NCBI RefSeq assembly: GCF_021919125.1
Contig: NZ_CP083439.1
Span: forward strand, 124,001 to 188,000
Direction: 5' to 3'
From: Clavibacter sp. A6099
GTDB lineage: Bacteria; Actinomycetota; Actinomycetes; Actinomycetales; Microbacteriaceae
Length of the DNA: 64,000 bases
Positions 45,551 to 54,349 of the stretch are shown one piece after another. Below the pieces are notes generated by a model that had not been told where the DNA came from, did no database searches, and saw nothing but the letters and a program-made list of their open reading frames with translations. Numbering within the stretch: position 1 is the first letter of the stretch; each line of letters begins with the position of its first letter. Made by a program: the position numbers and the translations under genes.

Positions 45551-46446
45551 GCGCAATTCGCGTGCTCCGTCCACACGAACGCGCGACCGCTGCCGATCCG
45601 CGTCTGGTAACAGGCGTAGAAGCCGAACCTGTTCGACTGGTAGATGCGGTGGACGAGGTCGACGATCGAGAACACGTTGGGAGATCCGATGGCCGCGCAG
45701 AGCCACCCGATGAGCTTCGCCGCGGGAGCTGCGAGACGACCGGCGGCCTTGCAGATGCCGAAGTATCCCGAGCTCAGGAGGAGGGCCGCCACGGCGGCGA
45801 TCTCCCGCATCTGGGAGCCGAGCAGGTTCACGTAGAACCCGACTCCCTGGGGTGCGTTGGCCAGGCCGAAGGTGACGAGCGGATCCACGACGACAGGGTA
45901 TGCGGCGCCTTCCGCGTCGATGGTCTGGACCAGGGTGTCGCCTTCGAGGGCGAAGCGCGTCGGGATCGGGCGCCCCGCCGCGTCCACGGCCCACGGGTCC
46001 GCGATGTGCCCCGCGCTGATGCTGCCCGAGCCGGATCCGAGCGCGGCGACGATGTCGTAGCCCGCCCCGCGGGGCACGGCCCGGAAGCCATCCGGGAGGT
46101 CGAGGGCGAACGACGTGACGTCGGCTCCGTCCCGGAGGACCGTGACCGCCTGCGTCTCTCCCGGTGCGACCCGGACGAGGGAGTCGTCGGTGTCCGAGGG
46201 TGTCACGCCGACGTCGCCGCCGGCCGTGTGCGGGAGCGCGGATGGATCCACCGCGTCGGGTGCCGTCCAGTCGGCGGTCGATTCCGCGCCCTGGCCGACG
46301 GCGTCGAGCGCGCGGGCGACGAGCGCCTGGGTCGAGGTGTCCCCTGCGGTGTCCGCCGCCGAGGCGGCCTCCGCGGTGAGGCCGTTCGCGGCGACCGCGA
46401 TCGTGAGGGCCAGGAGCGCGATGGCGCTCCGCGGGCGGATGGGCAT
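45547..46446 (-). CDS. Secreted protein of unknown function
   Basis: A 299-residue exported protein with signal peptide (RPRSAIALLALTIAVAANGLTAEAASA). Residues 40-190 look like a beta-rich domain (QAVTVLRDGADVTSFALDLPDGF, GHIADPWAVDAAGRPIPTRFALEGDTL, YPVVVDPLVTFG). The rest is a hydrophobic helical region (AAVAALLLSSGYFGICKAAG, LIGWLCAAIG) and a Tyr/Cys tail (GFYACYQTRIGSGRAFVWTEHANCA). Four cysteines fall in the last 80 residues. The YPVVVDP segment recalls the DPxx repeats before large secreted toxin or YD-type domains, but the protein is too short for those. Coupled to a membrane protein. Confidence 0.7.
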   Translation of the reverse strand: MPIRPRSAIALLALTIAVAANGLTAEAASAADTAGDTSTQALVARALDAVGQGAESTADWTAPDAVDPSALPHTAGGDVGVTPSDTDDSLVRVAPGETQAVTVLRDGADVTSFALDLPDGFRAVPRGAGYDIVAALGSGSGSISAGHIADPWAVDAAGRPIPTRFALEGDTLVQTIDAEGAAYPVVVDPLVTFGLANAPQGVGFYVNLLGSQMREIAAVAALLLSSGYFGICKAAGRLAAPAAKLIGWLCAAIGSPNVFSIVDLVHRIYQSNRFGFYACYQTRIGSGRAFVWTEHANCA

Positions 46447-46521
46447 GGGGTGTCCGTTCGTCGGGGATGCAGATCGGCATCGCCCGCATGCTAGGACACG
46501 GAAGATCGGGTCACGGAGGAT

Positions 46522-46537
46522 CGCTCCACAGGGAGCG
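46522..46537 (-). terminator. Small hairpin after the APC transporter gene
   Basis: CGCTCC-ACAG-GGAGCG lies just beyond the stop of the leftward gene ending at 46544. Short stem; low confidence. Confidence 0.35.
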
Positions 46538-46543
46538 CGTGCC

Positions 46544-48532
46544 TCAGCTCACGTGCACATCCGGCCGCCGCGACCGCACCGGCTCCGCCCTCCGCAGCAC
46601 CTCGCGCGTGACCGGGGCGACCTCGCCCGTGCCCGTGACGAGGAAGCGGAGGAGGTTGCCGAGGGGCGACCCCTCCGTCCACTCGAAGTAGACGCCGGGC
46701 TTCACGCCCGTGAGGTCTCGCACGGCGAGGAGCACGGCGGCGATCGTGTTCGGGACGTTGCCGCTCGTCACCTGGAGCACGCGGAAGCCGCAGCGCACGA
46801 TGCCGCGCACCACGAGGTCCTCCTCGAACTCCGACGAGTCGCCCGGGGTCACCTCGAGGAAGATCACGGGCGCACGCGCCGGGATCCCGCTGTCGCGCCG
46901 CTCGTCGCTCGCCTTGCGGCGGTACTCGGCGATGCGCTCCTCCTCCGTCAGCGCCTCGCCGGGCTCGTCCGGCTCGTGGGCGATGATGCTCACCGCGCCG
47001 TAGTCCTCGGCGTCCTCGGTGACGAATGCGCGGGCCCGCTCGTCCATCGTGAGCGAGGTCGCGCGGAGCTGGAACGAGCGCTGCACGCGGCTGACGATCG
47101 AGACCACGAGGATCCCGAGGATGAACAGCGCGGCGATCCGCACGCCGTCCGGCCGCTCGATGACGTTGACGACCGTCGTGTACGCGAAGACCGCGGCGAT
47201 GACCGCGAACCCGATCGTGCGCTTGCGCTGCCCGGCCTTCCTCGCCGACAGCGTCACCGCGACCGACGCCGAGGTGATGAGCACGAGCACGCCGGTCGCG
47301 TAGGCGCCCGCCTGCGCATCCACGTCGGCCTGGAAGACGAGCGTCACGATCACGGCGATGGCCGTGAAGACGAGCACGAGCGGGCGCACGGCCGCGGCCC
47401 AGTGCGGCGCCATGCCGTAGCGCGGCAGGTAGCGCGGGACGATGTTGAGGAGCCCGGCCATCGCGGAGGCGCCCGCGAACCAGAGGATGCAGATCGTGCT
47501 GATGTCGTAGAGCGTGCCGAAGCCGTCGCCCAGGAACTGGTGCGCCAGGTAGGCGAGCGCCCGGCCGCTGGCCTTGCCGCCGTCCTGGAACTCGGCCTGC
47601 GGGATCAGCAGGGTCGTCACGAAGCTCGACGTGATGAGGAATGCGCTCATGATGAGCGCCGCCGTCGCGAGCAGCCGCTTCGTGCCGTGGATCCGCGCCC
47701 GCGGCACCCCGTCGGCGTCGTCCTCGCCGCGCACCTGCGGCATCACCGCGACACCCGTCTCGAACCCGGAGAGGCCGAGCGCGAGCTTCGGGAACACGAT
47801 GAGCGCGATGCCCACCATCACGAGCGGGTTGCCGTGCTGCGCCGTGAGCGCCGCCCACCAGTCGTCGATGACGACGAGGTTCCCGGCGACGTGGAAGAGG
47901 GAGACGACGATCACGACGGCGTTGAGCGTGAGGAAGACACCCACCAGCACGACCGCGATCGAGATCGCCTCCTTGAACCCGCGCAGGAACACGAACGCGA
48001 GCGCGGCCAGCAGCACGAGCGTCAGCAGCACCTCGTTGCCCTGGAACCAGTCCGGCGCGAACGGGTTCTCGACGGCGTGCGCGGTCGCATCCGCTGCCGA
48101 GAGCGTGATGGTGATGAGGAAGTCCGTCGCCGCGAACCCGAGCAGCACGAGCACGAAGAGCTTGCCGCCCCACCAGGGGAGGAGGCGCTCGAGCATGGCG
48201 ATGGATCCCTCGCCGCGGGGGCTCTCGCGCGCCACCCGCCGGTAGACGGGGAGCGCGCCGAGGAGCGTCAGGAGGATGAGGACGAGCGTCGCGAGCGGCG
48301 ACAGGAGCCCCGCCGCGACCGCCGCGATGGCCGGCTGGTAGCCGAGCGTGGAGAAGTAGTCGACGCCGGTGAGGCACATGACGCGCCACCACGAGTGCGT
48401 CTTCTCGACGGTCTCGGCGTGCGGGCCGGGGTGGGAGCCGGACGCGCCGGGCAGTCCGTCGAGGAGCCACGCGGTGATCCCGGCGCGGGCGCGCCGCTGC
48501 TCGGGCGCGCGCAGCAGCTTCGGCGCGCTCAC
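46544..48532 (-). CDS. APC-superfamily permease (KUP/KimA-like architecture)
   Basis: A 662-residue transporter. About 12 helices span residues 45-480 ([48 protein letters not shown]). A soluble C-terminal domain of about 150 residues follows ([42 protein letters not shown]). The combination of an APC fold with a cytosolic tail resembles potassium importers of the KUP and KimA type, but an amino-acid substrate cannot be excluded. The only in-frame starts are GTG 48532 and a distant GTG 48682. GTG 48532 has no ribosome site of its own but overlaps the stop of a short ORF that does. Confidence 0.75.
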   Translation of the reverse strand: MSAPKLLRAPEQRRARAGITAWLLDGLPGASGSHPGPHAETVEKTHSWWRVMCLTGVDYFSTLGYQPAIAAVAAGLLSPLATLVLILLTLLGALPVYRRVARESPRGEGSIAMLERLLPWWGGKLFVLVLLGFAATDFLITITLSAADATAHAVENPFAPDWFQGNEVLLTLVLLAALAFVFLRGFKEAISIAVVLVGVFLTLNAVVIVVSLFHVAGNLVVIDDWWAALTAQHGNPLVMVGIALIVFPKLALGLSGFETGVAVMPQVRGEDDADGVPRARIHGTKRLLATAALIMSAFLITSSFVTTLLIPQAEFQDGGKASGRALAYLAHQFLGDGFGTLYDISTICILWFAGASAMAGLLNIVPRYLPRYGMAPHWAAAVRPLVLVFTAIAVIVTLVFQADVDAQAGAYATGVLVLITSASVAVTLSARKAGQRKRTIGFAVIAAVFAYTTVVNVIERPDGVRIAALFILGILVVSIVSRVQRSFQLRATSLTMDERARAFVTEDAEDYGAVSIIAHEPDEPGEALTEEERIAEYRRKASDERRDSGIPARAPVIFLEVTPGDSSEFEEDLVVRGIVRCGFRVLQVTSGNVPNTIAAVLLAVRDLTGVKPGVYFEWTEGSPLGNLLRFLVTGTGEVAPVTREVLRRAEPVRSRRPDVHVS

Positions 48533-48597
48533 GACCGGGCCGCCGAGGTGGCGGAGCGGAGCGGGGACGTCATCTGACCGTGATCCGGGCAGTGCAC
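48529..48597 (-). CDS. 22-residue upstream ORF coupled to the APC transporter
   Basis: GTG 48597 sits 7 bp after a perfect AGGAGG. It opens a 22-codon frame (beginning [10 protein letters not shown], ending SAARS) whose TGA overlaps the transporter's GTG (GTGA). Ribosomes translating it would reinitiate on the transporter. No other ribosome site serves the transporter, so this leader probably sets its expression. Its sequence gives no clear attenuation codons. Confidence 0.55.
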   Translation of the reverse strand: MHCPDHGQMTSPLRSATSAARS

Positions 48598-48754
48598 GGG
48601 GGATCCTCCTGAGGCGGCGCCGGGACCCCGTCTCGCGGATGCGACGGTCGGGCCCGGCATCATCGTCGGCCCATCGTGCCACTTCCGGGCGGGAGGCGGG
48701 TGGGCGTGGAGGGTGCGGTCATGCGGGGGACGGTTCGCGGATGACGCGGGGAGG

Positions 48755-49108
48755 TCAGGAGCGCGGCGGCACGGGATCGAAGTGGCCGTCGACGAGCACG
48801 AAGCGGCGCTCCTGGTCGGCGCCGGGATCCGTGTCGGGCACGCTGATCCACTCCTCCATGTGGATGGCGAGCAGGCGGAAGGCGGCCGTCCGCGGGCTCG
48901 CGTGCCGCCAGAGGCCGCGGCCGCTCGGGCCGAGGACGGCGATGGCTCGCGTGACGGATCCGCGCGGGAGGTCCCAGCGCACGGCGGGCTGGCCGTCGGC
49001 GCGGCCTTCCAGGACGACCGAGGAGATGGTGAAGCGGGCATCGGCGAACGACGGCTCCCCGGCGCGCAGGTGCTCGAGGAACAGGCGGCGGTCGTCGTCG
49101 GTGTCCAT
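48755..49108 (-). CDS. Hypothetical protein
   Basis: A 117-residue soluble protein (DRRLFLEHLRAGEPSFADARFTISSVVLEGRADGQPAVRWDL, then HMEEWISVPDTDPGADQERRFVLVDGHFDPVPPRS). It looks alpha/beta but no family is recognised. A 48-bp piece of it (48921-48968) recurs at 50458-50505 in intergenic DNA. Confidence 0.6.
   Translation of the reverse strand: MDTDDDRRLFLEHLRAGEPSFADARFTISSVVLEGRADGQPAVRWDLPRGSVTRAIAVLGPSGRGLWRHASPRTAAFRLLAIHMEEWISVPDTDPGADQERRFVLVDGHFDPVPPRS
48921..48968. repeat. 48-bp repeat, copy within the 48755 gene
   Basis: Matches 50458-50505 at 45 of 48 positions, in the same orientation 1.5 kb away. This copy is coding (minus strand, PRGSVTRAIAVLGPSG region). Confidence 0.8.
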
Positions 49109-49197
49109 GGGTCGATCCTCGCGGGTACGCGCCCGCGCCGCGTCCGCCGCCGTCGAACGGCCTACTGCCGCCAGCCGCTGCGGCACGGCGCCGTCGT

Positions 49198-49668
49198 TCA
49201 GCGGAGCTGGCGGAGGGGGCGGACGAGGATGAGGGTCGGCCCGGCCCAGTCCAGCCCCGTGTGCTCCTCGAGCGGCAGGAATCCCGTCCGGCGGTAGAAC
49301 TCGCGCGTCTGCGCATACGGCTCGTCCTCGAACGACGGGCCGACGGTGTGCACCGAGAGGAGCGCGCATCCGCTCGTCGCGAGAGAGCCCGCCGCGTGCT
49401 CCACGAGGAGCCGGCCGACGCCTCGCCCCCGTGCGTCGGGCGCGACCGCGATGAGGTGCAGCTCCGCGGCCTCGGCGAAGTGCCGGCGGACGAGGGCGAC
49501 ACCGATGACGCTCGTGCCATCGGTCGCCAGGAAGCTGTCGTAGTCGTCGCTCTCGGAGGCGGCCACGTAGCCCTCGATCGCTTCGGGGTCGCCGAACCAG
49601 TCCCGCAGGGCCTGCAGGATGCGGCGGACGTCGGTGCCGCTTCGCCCGCGTGCGACTTCGAGGGTCAT
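49198..49668 (-). CDS. GNAT N-acetyltransferase
   Basis: A 156-residue acetyltransferase with DDYDSFLATDGTSVIGVALV, the acetyl-CoA motif LHLIAVAPDARGRGVGRLLVEHA, and TREFYRRTGFLPLEEH near the end. Substrate unknown. ATG 49668 lacks a ribosome site but has GACGAT 6 bp upstream, compatible with a leaderless message. Confidence 0.87.
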   Translation of the reverse strand: MTLEVARGRSGTDVRRILQALRDWFGDPEAIEGYVAASESDDYDSFLATDGTSVIGVALVRRHFAEAAELHLIAVAPDARGRGVGRLLVEHAAGSLATSGCALLSVHTVGPSFEDEPYAQTREFYRRTGFLPLEEHTGLDWAGPTLILVRPLRQLR

Positions 49669-49703
49669 GCGGCCATCGTCGCAGCAGGGCGGGTCCGGGG
49701 TGC

Positions 49704-50363
49704 TCAGCGGGGGACGCCTCGCCGGAGCACACGGTCCCGCACACGGCTCACGACGTCGTCGGGCCTGCTGGCCGCGAGGTCGGGCATCCACGTCTCCGGC
49801 CACGGCCTGTCGTGGCCCACCCAGGCGGTCGAGAGACCCGCGGCGCGAGCGCCAGCCATGTCGACCGTGACATGGTCGCCGACCATCCACGCGCAGCCGT
49901 CGTCGGGTGCGGCTGCTCGGGCGGCGTCGAAGATCCGCCGGTCGGGCTTCTTGGCACCCAGCTCTGCGGAGATGACGCTGGCGGCCACCACGCGGTCGAG
50001 ACCGGTGCGTCGCAGCTTCATGCGCTGCTGCTCGGACTCGCCGTTCGTGACCACCACGAGCGAGATGCCGGCGCGGGTCATGCGCTCCAGCTCATCGACC
50101 ACCCCCGGGTAGCACTCGATGACGTCCACGTGCTCGTAGAGGAGTCGATCGACGATGGCGTCCGTCGAACAGGGCGGGGTGAGCCTCTCCTGGATCATCT
50201 GCGCCAGTTCCCGTCGCGGCGTGTATCCGCTCCTGTCGGCGTCGATGAGCCACAGCACGTCGCTCTCATCGCCGCCCCACTCGACGACCGCGCTGGCAGC
50301 CCACGAGGAGAAGGCGCCGTCCCTGTCGACGAGGGTGTTGTCGAGGTCCAGCAGTACGGGCAT
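49704..50363 (-). CDS. HAD-superfamily hydrolase
   Basis: A 219-residue HAD phosphatase: motif I VLLDLDNTLVDRDG, motif II LVVVTNGESEQQ, motif III AKKPDRRIFDAA, motif IV WMVGDHVTVDMAGARAAG. The LDNTLVDR variant and motif IV resemble house-cleaning nucleotidase-type HAD enzymes. No ribosome site; TACCCT is 6 bp before the ATG. Confidence 0.88.
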   Translation of the reverse strand: MPVLLDLDNTLVDRDGAFSSWAASAVVEWGGDESDVLWLIDADRSGYTPRRELAQMIQERLTPPCSTDAIVDRLLYEHVDVIECYPGVVDELERMTRAGISLVVVTNGESEQQRMKLRRTGLDRVVAASVISAELGAKKPDRRIFDAARAAAPDDGCAWMVGDHVTVDMAGARAAGLSTAWVGHDRPWPETWMPDLAASRPDDVVSRVRDRVLRRGVPR

Positions 50364-50369
50364 GGATGC

Positions 50370-50375
50370 AGGGTA
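50370..50375 (-). promoter_or_regulatory. Leaderless-type -10 box TACCCT
   Basis: Read on the minus strand: TACCCT, 6 bp, then ATG at 50363. Confidence 0.5.
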
Positions 50376-50457
50376 CGAGGGGAGCGGCGGCCCGCGCCGG
50401 ACCGGCGTCCCTCCGACATCGCCTGGTGGACGGCGCCGCAGCTCCCTCGGCACCTGT

Positions 50458-50505
50458 CCGCTCCGGCCGAGGACGGCGATGGCTCGGGTGACGGATCCGC
50501 GGGGC
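50458..50505 (-). pseudogene. Gene fragment repeating part of the 48755 gene
   Basis: An intergenic 48-bp copy (45/48 identical) of 48921-48968. Read on the minus strand it encodes PRGSVTRAIAVLGRSG, the same peptide stretch as the intact gene, and lies in an open frame that continues into the HAD gene. It looks like a remnant of a duplicated or recombined gene. Confidence 0.6.
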
Positions 50506-50553
50506 GATGCGAGCAGACGGCTGAGCGGCTGCCTGCGCGCTCAAGGTGGGGTG

Positions 50554-51783
50554 TCAGCCGCCGCGCCGCGCCCGGGACGCCCACAGCTGCGCGGCGAGCC
50601 CGACCACGATGAAGCCCGACATCAGCGCGCCCATGGCGGTCGCTGTCCCTCCTAGGGCACCCGCGAGCGGCGTCGCGAGCCCACCGAGGCCGAACTGCAG
50701 GCCGCCGACGAGCGCCGAGGCCGTGCCGGGGTGGCGGTGGCCGAGCGCCTGCGTGAGGGTGATCGAGCCCGGGATCACCCACCCCCAGCCCGCGGTGACG
50801 AGGGCGAGGGCCGGCCAGACCAGCGCGGGGCCGATCCCCCCGACCGCCCCGACGAGCACGAGGGCCGAGCCGATCGCGCAGGTGGCGAGGCCGATCGTGA
50901 AGAGGCGGTCCTCGTCGAAGCGCCCGATGAGGCGGCGGAAGACGAGGGTCGAGGCGATCATGCAGGACGCGTTGGAGGCGAACACCAGCGTGTAGAGGCC
51001 CTCGCCGAAGCCGTACTGGTCCTGGAACACGAAGGACGAGGTGGCGATGTAGGAGAAGAAGCCGATGGTCGCGGCGCACCCGGTGACGAGGTACCAGCGG
51101 AAGCGGGGGATGCGCAGCAGCTCCGCCATGCGGCCGAGGACGGCGCGGAGTGATGTGCCGCCCGTGCTGGTGCGCACGAGGGTCTCCGGCAGCAGGCGAG
51201 CCGCGGCGAGGGTGAGACCCAGACCGAGCGCCGCCAGCACGACGAACGCGGCGCGCCACGACCAGGCCGTCAGCACGACGCCGCCGACGAGCGGGGCGAC
51301 GACCGGGCCGACGGAGTTGACGACCGCGAGCGTCGCGAAGAGGCGGCTGCGGAGGGCGCCGGTGGAGGCGTCGCCGACCATGGCGCGGGCCGAGACCGCG
51401 GCGGCGGCACCGCCCAGGCCCTGCACGACGCGGGCGAGGATCAGCGTGGTCACGTCGGGCGAGATCGCGCAGACGATGCTGGCGAGGGTGAAGAGGGCGG
51501 TCCCGGCGAGGAGGATGCGACGGCGGCCTGCGCCGTCGCTGATCGGCCCGATGACGAGCTGGCCGACGGCGAACGCGACGAGGAAGGCGGTCAACGTCAG
51601 CTGCACCGATGCCGTCGAGGCGTCGAGGTCGGTGGCGATGGCGGGCAGGCCGGGGATGTAGAGGTCGGTCGCGAACGGCGAGATGCCGACGATGAGGGCG
51701 ACCGTGAGGAGCGGTCCGCGGCGCGCGGTCCAGGACGTCCGCGGGTCGGGGTCGTGATCCGGGTGCGGGGCGTCGTCGCTCAT
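50554..51783 (-). CDS. MFS multidrug exporter, Bcr/CflA type
   Basis: A 409-residue, 12-helix transporter. The Bcr/CflA hallmark LIVGISPFATDLYIPGLPAIATDLDAS appears in helix 1, then VQLTLTAFLVAFAVGQLVIGPISDGAGRRRILLAG (motif A) and RAMVGDAS. Members expel chloramphenicol, bicyclomycin or sulfonamides by proton antiport. No regulator is adjacent. Confidence 0.9.
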   Translation of the reverse strand: MSDDAPHPDHDPDPRTSWTARRGPLLTVALIVGISPFATDLYIPGLPAIATDLDASTASVQLTLTAFLVAFAVGQLVIGPISDGAGRRRILLAGTALFTLASIVCAISPDVTTLILARVVQGLGGAAAAVSARAMVGDASTGALRSRLFATLAVVNSVGPVVAPLVGGVVLTAWSWRAAFVVLAALGLGLTLAAARLLPETLVRTSTGGTSLRAVLGRMAELLRIPRFRWYLVTGCAATIGFFSYIATSSFVFQDQYGFGEGLYTLVFASNASCMIASTLVFRRLIGRFDEDRLFTIGLATCAIGSALVLVGAVGGIGPALVWPALALVTAGWGWVIPGSITLTQALGHRHPGTASALVGGLQFGLGGLATPLAGALGGTATAMGALMSGFIVVGLAAQLWASRARRGG

Positions 51784-51936
51784 CCGTCCCGACAGTAGAC
51801 CGGTCGCCGCCGCGCCGGCGGCCAGAGGACGGCATGCCGGTCCCGCTCGCCGGTCGCCGCCGCGCGATGCGCCTAGCCTCGATGAGGGGGCGCCGCACCG
51901 TCGCGCCCGCCGCATCCACGAGGAAGAGGAACGCGC

Positions 51937-52767
51937 ATGACGACCTGGCTGATCACGGGATGCTCCACCGGACTCGGGCGCGCCTTCGCCGTCGAGGCGC
52001 TGGAGCGCGGGCACGACGTCGTCGTCACGGCGCGTGACGCCGCGAACGTGCAGGACCTCGCCGACACGTACCCCGAGCACGCCCTCGCGCTCGACCTCGA
52101 CGTGACCGACCAGGCGCAGGTGTCCCTCGCGGTCGACGAGGCGACCTCCCGCTTCGGCGGCGTCGACGTGCTCGTCAACAACGCGGGCTACGGCTACCGC
52201 GCGGCCGTCGAGGAGGGCGACGACGAGGATGTCGCGCGCCTCTTCGACACCCAGTTCCACGGCAGCGTCCGCATGATCAAGGCCGTGCTGCCCGGCATGC
52301 GCGAGCGCCGCAGCGGCACCATCGTCAACCTCTCGTCGATCGGCGCCGCGCGCACGGGCGCCGGATCCGGCTACTACGGCGCCGTGAAGGCCGCCATCGA
52401 GCAGATGACCATGGCGCTGCGCACCGAGCTCGCGCCGCTCGGGATCGTCGCGACGGTCGTGGCGCCCGGATCCTTCCGCACCGACTTCTCCGGCCGCTCG
52501 CTCACGCAGTCGTCCACTGTGATCGACGACTACGCCGAGACCGCCGGCAAGCGCCGCAAGGAGAACGACACCACCGACGGCACGCAGCCGAACGATCCGG
52601 CGCTCGGCGCGAAGGTCCTCGTGGACGCGGTCGAGCAGGGCGCTCCCTTCTATCTCCTGCTCGGCGGCGACGCGGTCGAGATCGTCACGGGCGCGCTCGA
52701 CGACCTGCGCGCCGACGTCGACGCGTGGGCGGAGCGCAGCCGGTCGACGGCGTACGACGCGAGCTGA
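51937..52767 (+). CDS. Short-chain dehydrogenase/reductase
   Basis: A 276-residue classical SDR: cofactor motif TWLITGCSTGLGRAFAVEAL, NNAGYG, catalytic serine region NLSSIGAARTGAGSGYYGAVKAAIEQ with Tyr and Lys (YxxxK), and PGSFRTDF. The acidic residue after strand 2 is absent (TARDAANV), suggesting NADPH. It likely forms a unit with the isochorismatase-like gene 20 bp downstream. Confidence 0.88.
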   Translation: MTTWLITGCSTGLGRAFAVEALERGHDVVVTARDAANVQDLADTYPEHALALDLDVTDQAQVSLAVDEATSRFGGVDVLVNNAGYGYRAAVEEGDDEDVARLFDTQFHGSVRMIKAVLPGMRERRSGTIVNLSSIGAARTGAGSGYYGAVKAAIEQMTMALRTELAPLGIVATVVAPGSFRTDFSGRSLTQSSTVIDDYAETAGKRRKENDTTDGTQPNDPALGAKVLVDAVEQGAPFYLLLGGDAVEIVTGALDDLRADVDAWAERSRSTAYDAS

Positions 52768-52787
52768 CGAGACGGGAGCGACACCGC

Positions 52788-53321
52788 ATGACCGCATCCA
52801 CCGCCCTCCTCGTGATCGATCTCCAGGTCGGGGTGCTGCCCGGCTGCCTCGACGCCGACGGGGTGGTGGCGCGCACTTCGTCGCTCGTCGGGCGCGCCCG
52901 CGCGAACGGGACCCCGGTGGTGTGGATCCAGGACCACCACGGCTTCGCGGTGGGCGACCCCGACTGGGCGCTCGTGCCGCCGCTCGCGCGGGCGGCCGGC
53001 GAGCCGCTCGTGCGGAAGGCGCATCGCGACTCCTTCGCCGACACCGACCTCGCCGAGGTGCTCGCGCGGCTCGGGACCACGCGGATCGTGGTCGCGGGCG
53101 CCCAGACCGACTACTGCGTGCGCACGACGCTGCAGAGCGCCGCCGCACGCGGGTTCGACGTGACGCTCGTCGGTGATGCGCACACCACGGCGGATGCGCT
53201 GCACGAGGGCGTCGCGATCGGCGCGGCGCAGATCGTGGCCCACACCGACCTCTACTTCGCGACGCTGCGGCACCCGGGGATCGTGTCGACCGTCGAGCTG
53301 CACGACACCGTGACGCTCTAG
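52788..53321 (+). CDS. Isochorismatase-like cysteine hydrolase
   Basis: A 177-residue hydrolase with the Asp-Lys-Cys triad: LLVIDLQVGVLP (Asp), LVRKAHRDSFADTDL (Lys) and VAGAQTDYCVRTTLQSAAARG (nucleophilic Cys). The length matches amidohydrolases of the nicotinamidase/isochorismatase fold. Substrate unknown. Its stop shares CTAG with the convergent VOC gene. Confidence 0.9.
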   Translation: MTASTALLVIDLQVGVLPGCLDADGVVARTSSLVGRARANGTPVVWIQDHHGFAVGDPDWALVPPLARAAGEPLVRKAHRDSFADTDLAEVLARLGTTRIVVAGAQTDYCVRTTLQSAAARGFDVTLVGDAHTTADALHEGVAIGAAQIVAHTDLYFATLRHPGIVSTVELHDTVTL

Positions 53322-53761
53322 AGGTCCTGGGCCCCCGAGGGCTCCGGCGCGACGAAGACGCAGAACGGGTGGCCGGCGGGATCCCGCAGCACGTAGAGGG
53401 GCTCGTCCTCATCCGCCGACCGGTCCTGCAGCACCGCGGCGCCGAGCGCGACCGCCCGCGACCGCTGGCGCTCGAGGTCGGCGACGGATCCGACGGTGAG
53501 GTCGAGGTGCAGCATCTGCGGCGGCGATCCCTTGGGCCAGCGGGGCGCGGGCATGCCGGGCGCGAGCTGGAAGGCGAGGCGGCGGGATCCGTCGCCGTCG
53601 ACGAGCACCAGCCAGTCGGGATCCGGCCCCGTCTCCTCGGGCGCGTCGCCCGGCCGGTACCGGAAGCCGAGGAGCTCGCGGTAGAACTCGGCGAGGCGAC
53701 GCGGATCCGGCGCGTCGAGCACGGTCTGCAGCAGGCGCGGGCGGTCGGGCGAGGTGGTCAT
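53318..53761 (-). CDS. VOC family (glyoxalase/bleomycin-resistance-like) protein
   Basis: A 147-residue VOC-fold protein: LQTVLDAPDPRRLAEFYRELLGFRYRPGD begins the first module, HLDLTVGSVADLERQRSRAVALGA the second, and YVLRDPAGHPFCVFVAPE ends it. Such proteins isomerise, dioxygenate or merely bind small molecules. Confidence 0.88.
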   Translation of the reverse strand: MTTSPDRPRLLQTVLDAPDPRRLAEFYRELLGFRYRPGDAPEETGPDPDWLVLVDGDGSRRLAFQLAPGMPAPRWPKGSPPQMLHLDLTVGSVADLERQRSRAVALGAAVLQDRSADEDEPLYVLRDPAGHPFCVFVAPEPSGAQDL

Positions 53762-53769
53762 GACCCTGT

Positions 53770-54030
53770 CTACGCCGGCGGGGGCGGGGTGCCGTCCGCT
53801 GCAGGGCCGTCGCGCTTCGCCTTGGCAGGGCGCACGCCCATCACGAAGAAGGTGACGCCGAGGATCAGGAACGGCAGCCCGGCGACTCGCGTGTCGTCGA
53901 GGGTGAGTATCAGCACGAGGCCGAGCATCCCGAAGACGATGCCGAGCGCGATGTTCGGGTTCGAGTCGGCGGCGTCGTCGTCCTCCGCGGGCGGATCGAC
54001 GGGGCCGCCGGGCGTCGTCGGATCGCTCAT
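53770..54030 (-). CDS. Small membrane protein (paralogue A)
   Basis: An 86-residue protein: an acidic Pro/Asp-rich N-terminus (SDPTTPGGPVDPPAEDDDAADS), two helices (ALGIVFGMLGLVLILTL and GLPFLILGVTFFVMGV) and a basic tail. It is preceded by TAGCGT-N6-ATG, a leaderless-type start. The upstream 15 bp (GCCTAGCGTGAGGGC on the coding strand) and the fold are shared with the gene at 54518, so they are paralogues. Function unknown. Confidence 0.7.
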   Translation of the reverse strand: MSDPTTPGGPVDPPAEDDDAADSNPNIALGIVFGMLGLVLILTLDDTRVAGLPFLILGVTFFVMGVRPAKAKRDGPAADGTPPPPA

Positions 54031-54036
54031 GCCCTC

Positions 54037-54042
54037 ACGCTA
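54037..54042 (-). promoter_or_regulatory. Leaderless-type -10 box TAGCGT
   Basis: TAGCGT, 6 bp, ATG at 54030. Part of a 15-bp sequence repeated exactly at 54734-54748 before the paralogue. Confidence 0.5.
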
Positions 54043-54100
54043 GGCAGCAGGGCTGCCCGCCCGCGTCCGCCTCGTGGGGGACGCGGGCACGCGGCCGGGT

Positions 54101-54349
54101 TCAGGCCTGTCCGTGGCCGCCGCAGTAGTGGGAGATGCGGACGCCGACATGGCCGGGATCGTCGGCGCCGCCGCCGATGGTCCTGTAGCAGTGCGCCGCT
54201 CGCGCGGTCGTCTCCGTGACCGCGCCGTGGTGGGCGGGCGCGGCCTGCGCCGCGGAGACCGCGACGGGGGACAGCACGAGCGCGGCGGTGAGCGTGCCGA
54301 GGGCGAGCGCGGAGCGCGCGGCGGTGGAGCGTGTGCGGTTGATTGGCAT
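54101..54349 (-). CDS. Small secreted protein
   Basis: An 82-residue exported peptide. The signal peptide (STAARSALALGTLTAALVLSPVAVSAAQA) gives a mature chain of about 46 residues, rich in His and Gly with two cysteines (RAAHCYRTIGGGADDPGHVGVRISHYCGGHGQA), probably one disulfide. AGGAT precedes the ATG. Unknown function; a metal-binding or antimicrobial role is possible. Confidence 0.65.
   Translation of the reverse strand: MPINRTRSTAARSALALGTLTAALVLSPVAVSAAQAAPAHHGAVTETTARAAHCYRTIGGGADDPGHVGVRISHYCGGHGQA

Noticed and set aside
46115-48577. 820-residue plus-strand frame opposite the APC transporter
   Set aside because: Charged low-complexity product antisense to a real transporter; no start signals.
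48532-48682. Extending the APC transporter to GTG 48682
   Set aside because: The extra 50 residues are Arg-rich, lack any ribosome site and cross the AGGAGG and leader ORF; the GTG at 48532 is better supported by the GTGA overlap.
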